Origin: Rhizobiales bacterium UBA697
Lineage (GTDB): Bacteria > Pseudomonadota > Alphaproteobacteria > Rhizobiales > Ancalomicrobiaceae
DNA: 20,208 nucleotides
Direction of reading: 5' to 3'
Assembly (NCBI GenBank): GCA_002298965.1
Contig: DBMN01000319.1
Coordinates: 442-20,649 of the forward strand
Numbering within the stretch: the stretch's first letter is position 1; each line of letters begins with the position of its first letter. The position numbers were made by a program, and so were the translations under genes. Positions 16,636-20,208 of this stretch are shown here, piece by piece. Below the pieces are notes generated by a model that made no database searches, was not told the origin of the DNA, and was given only the letters and a program-made list of their open reading frames with translations.

Positions 16636-17946
16636 ATGTCGACGAAACCAGACAAGGGGGAAATGAGGAAGGTAGTCTTTGCCAGTCTGATCGGTGCGAC
16701 GATCGAGTGGTACGACTTCTTCCTCTACGGTGCGGTCGCAGGCATCGTCTTCAACAAACTCTTCTTCCCGGCGAGCGACCCGGTGGTGTCGATCCTGCTG
16801 GCCTACACGACCTTCGCCATCGGCTTCGTGGCGCGGCCGCTCGGCGGTCTCGTCTTCGGCCATCTCGGCGACAAGACGGGGCGCAAGAGCGTCCTCGTGG
16901 CGACGCTGATGATCATGGGCGTCGCCACCATGCTCGTCGGCTTCCTGCCGACCTACGATCAGATCGGCATCCTCGCGCCGATCCTGCTGGTGATCCTGCG
17001 TCTGGCGCAGGGCATCGGGCTCGGCGGCGAGTGGGGCGGCGCGGTGCTGATGACCTACGAATACGCCGCACCCGAGAAGCGCGGCTTCTACGCCTCGATC
17101 CCGCAGATCGGTCTGGCGATCGGTCTGTGCCTGTCGTCCGGCGTGGTGGCGCTGCTGTCGCGTCTGCCCGACAAGGACTTCCTGTCCTGGGGCTGGCGCA
17201 TCGCCTTCATCGCCTCGTTCCTCCTGGTGCTGGTCGGTCTCTACATCCGCGTGAAGATCGTCGAGACGCCGGAGTTCCGGAAGGTCAAGGAGCAGAACGC
17301 CGAAGTGAAGGTCCCCGCCGCCGAGATGATGCGGCTCTATCCCGGCAACGTGTTGCTCGGCATGGGCGCCCGCTACATCGACGGCGTGTTCTTCAACGCC
17401 TTCGCCGTCTTCTCGATCGTCTACCTGACCCAGCTCGCGCCGGTGAAGGTGTCGCGCGAGGTGGCGCTGTGGGGGGTCTCGGCCTCGGCGCTGATGATGG
17501 TGGCGACGATCCCGTTCTTCGGCTGGGTCTCCGACAAGCTCGGGCGCCCCAAGACCTACGCGATCGGATCGGCACTGCTGGCGCTCTCGGCCTATCCCGC
17601 CTTCATGCTGCTCGGCTCGGGTGATCCGGTCCTGATCTTCGCCGCCCTGATCATCCCCTTCGGCGTGATCTACGCGATGTGCTACGGCCCGGAGGCCGCG
17701 CTCTTCGCCGATCTCTTCGATCCGCGCGTGCGCTACAGCGGCATCTCCTTCGTCTATCAGTTCTCCGGCATCTTCGCCTCGGGACTGACGCCGATCATCG
17801 CCACCTATCTGATCGAGGCCAACGGCAAGCAGCCCTGGTACCTGATCGGCTACGTGGTCTTCGCCGCCATCGTCTCGATGCTCTCGGCGCTGGCGATCCT
17901 CAAGCGGCAGACGGTCGGCTACGGCCAGCTGCAACGGGCGACCTGA
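16636..17946 (+). CDS. MHS-family MFS transporter, probable sulfonate (isethionate) importer
   Basis: 436 aa, about 12 membrane helices, of the metabolite:H+ symporter (MHS, ShiA/ProP-like) branch of the major facilitator superfamily. Markers: ASLIGATIEWYDFFLYG in helix 1, the loop 2-3 motif GHLGDKTGRK at 75-84, RLAQGIGLGGEWGGAVL in helix 4 and the matching loop 8-9 GWVSDKLGRPK. MHS members import small anions or zwitterions with protons. It begins 18 bases after the GMC stop, with GGAGGGAGG before ATG 16636, so it is clearly cotranscribed with the dehydrogenase. It would play the part of IseU; substrate is inferred from neighbours and could be another 2-carbon sulfonate. Full length, no defects. 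Confidence 0.92.
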   Translation: MSTKPDKGEMRKVVFASLIGATIEWYDFFLYGAVAGIVFNKLFFPASDPVVSILLAYTTFAIGFVARPLGGLVFGHLGDKTGRKSVLVATLMIMGVATMLVGFLPTYDQIGILAPILLVILRLAQGIGLGGEWGGAVLMTYEYAAPEKRGFYASIPQIGLAIGLCLSSGVVALLSRLPDKDFLSWGWRIAFIASFLLVLVGLYIRVKIVETPEFRKVKEQNAEVKVPAAEMMRLYPGNVLLGMGARYIDGVFFNAFAVFSIVYLTQLAPVKVSREVALWGVSASALMMVATIPFFGWVSDKLGRPKTYAIGSALLALSAYPAFMLLGSGDPVLIFAALIIPFGVIYAMCYGPEAALFADLFDPRVRYSGISFVYQFSGIFASGLTPIIATYLIEANGKQPWYLIGYVVFAAIVSMLSALAILKRQTVGYGQLQRAT

Positions 17947-17955
17947 GCCCGCCCC

Positions 17956-17991
17956 GGACGTGGGGCGCAGGCCATGGCCGGCCCCACGTCC
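17956..17991 (+). other. Strong intercistronic hairpin between transporter gene and xsc
   Basis: GGACGTGGGGC (17956-17966) and GCCCCACGTCC (17981-17991) are perfect 11-bp inverted arms, starting nine bases after the transporter stop; the 14-base loop contains the palindrome GGCCATGGCC. No T tract follows, so it is not a standard terminator. It could cause partial termination, pausing, or protection of the upstream mRNA from 3' decay. The remaining part of the 162-bp gap holds no ORF beyond the xsc Shine-Dalgarno. Confidence 0.65.
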
Positions 17992-18108
17992 ACCCCTCGA
18001 CTTCGGGCCCGTCCCGACCAGACCACGAGCGGCCGCCCACAGAGGCCGCCGCGCCGGGATCGGCGTCGCGCGCAGGCGCGGCGTCCCCGCTGCCAGGAGA
18101 ACACGACG

Positions 18109-19890
18109 ATGAAGATGACGACCGAAGAAGCCTTCGTGAAGGTTCTTCAGATGCACGGTATCGAACACGCCTTCGGCATCATCGGTTCGGCCATGATGCC
18201 CGTCTCCGATCTCTTTCCGAAGGCGGGCATCACCTTCTGGGACTGCGCACACGAGACCAATGCCGGTCTGATGGCCGACGGATTCACCCGTTCCACCGGC
18301 AAGATGTCGATGGCGATCGCCCAGAACGGACCGGGCGTCACCGGCTTCGTCACGCCGATCAAGACCGCCTACTGGAACCACACGCCGCTGCTGCTGGTCA
18401 CCCCGCAGGCCGCCAACCGCACCATCGGTCAGGGCGGCTTCCAGGAGATGGAGCAGATGCGGCTCTTCGCCGACTGCGTCTGCTATCAGGAAGAGGTGCG
18501 CGATCCGACCCGCGTCGCCGAGGTCCTGAACCGCGTCATCCTGAAGGCCCGCCGCGCCAGCGCGCCCGCCCAGATCAACGTGCCGCGCGACTTCTGGACC
18601 CAGGTGATCGACATCGAGCTGCCGCAGATCGTCCGCTTCGAACGCCCCGGCGGCGGCGAGGACGCGCTTGCCGAGGCCGCCAAGCTCCTCAGCGGCGCCG
18701 CCTTCCCGGTGATCCTGTCGGGCGCCGGCGTCGTGCTCTCGGGGGCCATCGCCGACGTGGTGGCGCTCGCCGAACGGCTCGACGCGCCGGTCTGCTCCAA
18801 CTACCAGCACAACGACAGCTTCCCCGGCTCGCACCGTCTCGCCATGGGACCGCTCGGCTACAACGGCTCGAAGGCCGGCATGGAGATCATCGCCAAGGCC
18901 GACGTCGTCTTGGCGCTCGGCACGCGCCTCAACCCGTTCTCGACCCTGCCGGGCTACGGCATCGACTACTGGCCGAAGAAAGCCCGGATCATCCAGGTCG
19001 ACATCAACCCCGACCGCATCGGCCTGACCAAGAAGGTCGACGTCGGCATCGAAGGCGACGCCGGCAAGGTGGCGCGCGGCATCCTCGCCCGGCTCTCGCC
19101 GGCGGCCGGCAACGTCGGCCGTGACGACCGCAAGGCACTCGTCTCGCTGACCAAGTCGCGCTGGGCGCAGGAACTCTCCAGCCTCGACCACGAGGACGAC
19201 GATCCGGGCACCGTCTGGAACGCCGAGGCGCGCACCCGCGACGCCGATCTCATGAGCCCGCGTCAGGCCTGGCGCGCCATCATGCGCTCGGTGCCGAAGG
19301 ACGCGATCGTCTCCTCCGACATCGGCAACAACTGCGCCATCGGCAATGCCTATCCGAGCTTCGAGACGGGGCGGAAGTATCTGGCGCCGGGCCTCTTCGG
19401 TCCCTGCGGCTACGGCTTCCCGGCGATCCTCGGCGCCAAGATCGGCAACCCCGACACGCCGGTGATCGGCTTCTCGGGCGACGGCGCCTTCGGCATCTCG
19501 ATGAACGAGATGACGGCCTGCGGCCGTGACTGGTGGCCGGCGATCACCATGGTGATCTTCCGCAACTATCAGTGGGGCGCGGAGAAGCGGAACACGACGC
19601 TCTGGTACGACAACAACTTCGTCGGCACCGAGCTCGACCGCGAGACGACCTATGCCGGCATCGCCCGGGCCTGCGGCGCCGTGGGCGTCGTGGTGCGGTC
19701 GATGGAGGAGCTCTCCGACGCGCTGGAGAAGGCGGTCGAGCGGCAGATGAAGGAGAAGAAGACCACCTTCATCGAGGTCCTGCTCAACCAGGAACTCGGC
19801 GAGCCCTTCCGTCGCGACGCGATGAAGAAGCCGGTGGTGGTCGCCGGCATCGACCCGGCCGACATGCGCCCGCAGCAGGGCGCCGTCTGA
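18109..19890 (+). CDS. xsc: Sulfoacetaldehyde acetyltransferase
   Basis: Thiamine-diphosphate enzyme that desulfonates sulfoacetaldehyde with phosphate, giving sulfite and acetyl phosphate; the convergence point for taurine, isethionate and related C2-sulfonate catabolism. 593 aa, the usual Xsc length. N-terminal ThDP-pyrimidine domain with FWDCAHETNAGLMADGFTRS (Glu49 is the cofactor-activating acid), a central domain from about 190, and C-terminal ThDP-diphosphate domain with GFSGDGAFGIS (Gly457-Asp458-Gly459) through Asn486 in IFRNYQWGAEKRN, the GDG-to-N metal motif. The resemblance is clearly to Xsc rather than acetolactate synthase or oxalyl-CoA decarboxylase, e.g. SAMMPVSDLFPKAGITFWDC and NNCAIGNAYPSFETGRKYL. 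Start ATG 18109 has AGGAGA eight bases upstream; an upstream in-frame ATG at 17974 lies inside the hairpin and would add an Arg/Pro-rich leader. Followed by pta. Confidence 0.95.
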   Translation: MKMTTEEAFVKVLQMHGIEHAFGIIGSAMMPVSDLFPKAGITFWDCAHETNAGLMADGFTRSTGKMSMAIAQNGPGVTGFVTPIKTAYWNHTPLLLVTPQAANRTIGQGGFQEMEQMRLFADCVCYQEEVRDPTRVAEVLNRVILKARRASAPAQINVPRDFWTQVIDIELPQIVRFERPGGGEDALAEAAKLLSGAAFPVILSGAGVVLSGAIADVVALAERLDAPVCSNYQHNDSFPGSHRLAMGPLGYNGSKAGMEIIAKADVVLALGTRLNPFSTLPGYGIDYWPKKARIIQVDINPDRIGLTKKVDVGIEGDAGKVARGILARLSPAAGNVGRDDRKALVSLTKSRWAQELSSLDHEDDDPGTVWNAEARTRDADLMSPRQAWRAIMRSVPKDAIVSSDIGNNCAIGNAYPSFETGRKYLAPGLFGPCGYGFPAILGAKIGNPDTPVIGFSGDGAFGISMNEMTACGRDWWPAITMVIFRNYQWGAEKRNTTLWYDNNFVGTELDRETTYAGIARACGAVGVVVRSMEELSDALEKAVERQMKEKKTTFIEVLLNQELGEPFRRDAMKKPVVVAGIDPADMRPQQGAV

Positions 19891-19893
19891 GAC

Positions 19894-19949
19894 GGAAGCG
19901 TCGCTTCCCACAGGTGACGAAGTCCCCCGGCGCCCTCGCGGGCGCCGGG
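19894..19949 (+). other. Two hairpins between xsc and pta
   Basis: GGAAGC-GTC-GCTTCC (19894-19908) begins just after the xsc stop, and CCCGGCGCCC-TCGC-GGGCGCCGGG (19926-19949) is a perfect 10-bp stem with a four-base loop. Neither is followed by T residues. They may stabilise the xsc message or reduce read-through into pta. The gap of 165 bp contains no gene. Confidence 0.55.
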
Positions 19950-20055
19950 CGGGCGAACGCGTCCTTCGAAAGACAGACGAGGGCCTCCCCGTGACGTTTC
20001 CATCCGGCCTCGCAGACCAGAGCCGCTCTCCTCGCCCTCCCGTCGTGGTGCGGTG

Positions 20056-20208
20056 ATGCGGGCGCTCGACCATCTCTTCGACCGGGCGCGCGACCTCCGC
20101 CGCCACATCGTCCTGCCGGAAGGCGGCGATCCGCGCGTCGCGGCGGCGGCCGCCATCGCCGTCCGCGAGGGCTTCGCCCGGATCACGCTGATGGACGGCG
20201 AGGCCGCC
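20056..20208 (+). CDS. pta: Phosphate acetyltransferase, N-terminal fragment (window ends)
   Basis: Converts acetyl phosphate and CoA to acetyl-CoA and phosphate. Only the first 51 codons are present, open to the window edge. The visible part, MRALDHLFDRARDLRRHIVL and then PEGGDPRVAAAAAIAVREGF, matches the Pta N-terminus, where (R/K)xIVLPEGxDPRV is characteristic. Position directly after xsc strongly supports this, since xsc-pta is a widespread pairing that disposes of acetyl phosphate. Start is ATG 20056 or the adjoining GTG 20053; the Shine-Dalgarno is weak. Malate/lactate-linked Pta-fold enzymes such as phosphate butyryltransferase cannot be excluded from the fragment alone. Confidence 0.82.
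   Translation, partial: MRALDHLFDRARDLRRHIVLPEGGDPRVAAAAAIAVREGFARITLMDGEAA

Noticed and set aside
16612..20106. A 1164-codon open frame on the minus strand
   Set aside because: It is antisense to the transporter and xsc, with shadow composition and no recognisable domain.

Overview
The window is very G+C-rich, with third codon positions almost all G or C, and packed with genes. Its protein types fit an alphaproteobacterium, most likely of the order Hyphomicrobiales (Rhizobiales): a rhizobial-type (ReAV-like) asparaginase, a full-length single-chain pyruvate carboxylase, UbiE, MHS transporters and Xsc. This placement is an inference from protein style. No rRNA, tRNA, CRISPR array, insertion sequence or phage gene was seen, and the region looks like ordinary chromosome.

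Layout. (1) 1-519, minus strand: 5' part of a Zn-dependent Ser-Lys asparaginase, divergent from (2) pyc at 855-4304, which ends in a good intrinsic terminator (4331-4355). (3) 4595-4897: small three-helix membrane protein of unknown role, converging on (4) a minus-strand two-component system at 4905-6943 (OmpR-type regulator, then EnvZ-like kinase, overlapping by ATGA). (5) 7067-8492, minus strand: two adjacent Crp/Fnr-family regulators of the same subfamily, translationally coupled. (6) 8703-10000, plus strand: a SCO-type thioredoxin-fold protein overlapping a UbiE-like methyltransferase that starts at TTG. (7) 10246-11874: acyl-CoA ligase resembling methylthiopropionyl-CoA or medium-chain ligases. 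(8) 12100-13725: GT-C-type membrane glycosyltransferase, then a tiny one-helix ORF. (9) 14019-20208: an IclR regulator divergent from a GMC oxidoreductase, an MHS/MFS transporter, xsc and the start of pta.

The last block is the most coherent functional unit and is best read as an isethionate (2-hydroxyethanesulfonate) catabolic cluster. The transporter would import the sulfonate and the GMC enzyme would oxidise its alcohol to sulfoacetaldehyde. Xsc would then split this with phosphate into sulfite and acetyl phosphate, and Pta would make acetyl-CoA. Xsc fixes the intermediate with good confidence; the isethionate substrate rests on gene context. A perfect 15-bp palindrome lies between the IclR gene and the GMC gene, beside a candidate promoter, and is the obvious operator candidate. 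An 11-bp perfect hairpin between the transporter and xsc may tune expression of the downstream half. The pathway type is already known from other bacteria, so the novelty here is in arrangement and regulation rather than a new class of system.
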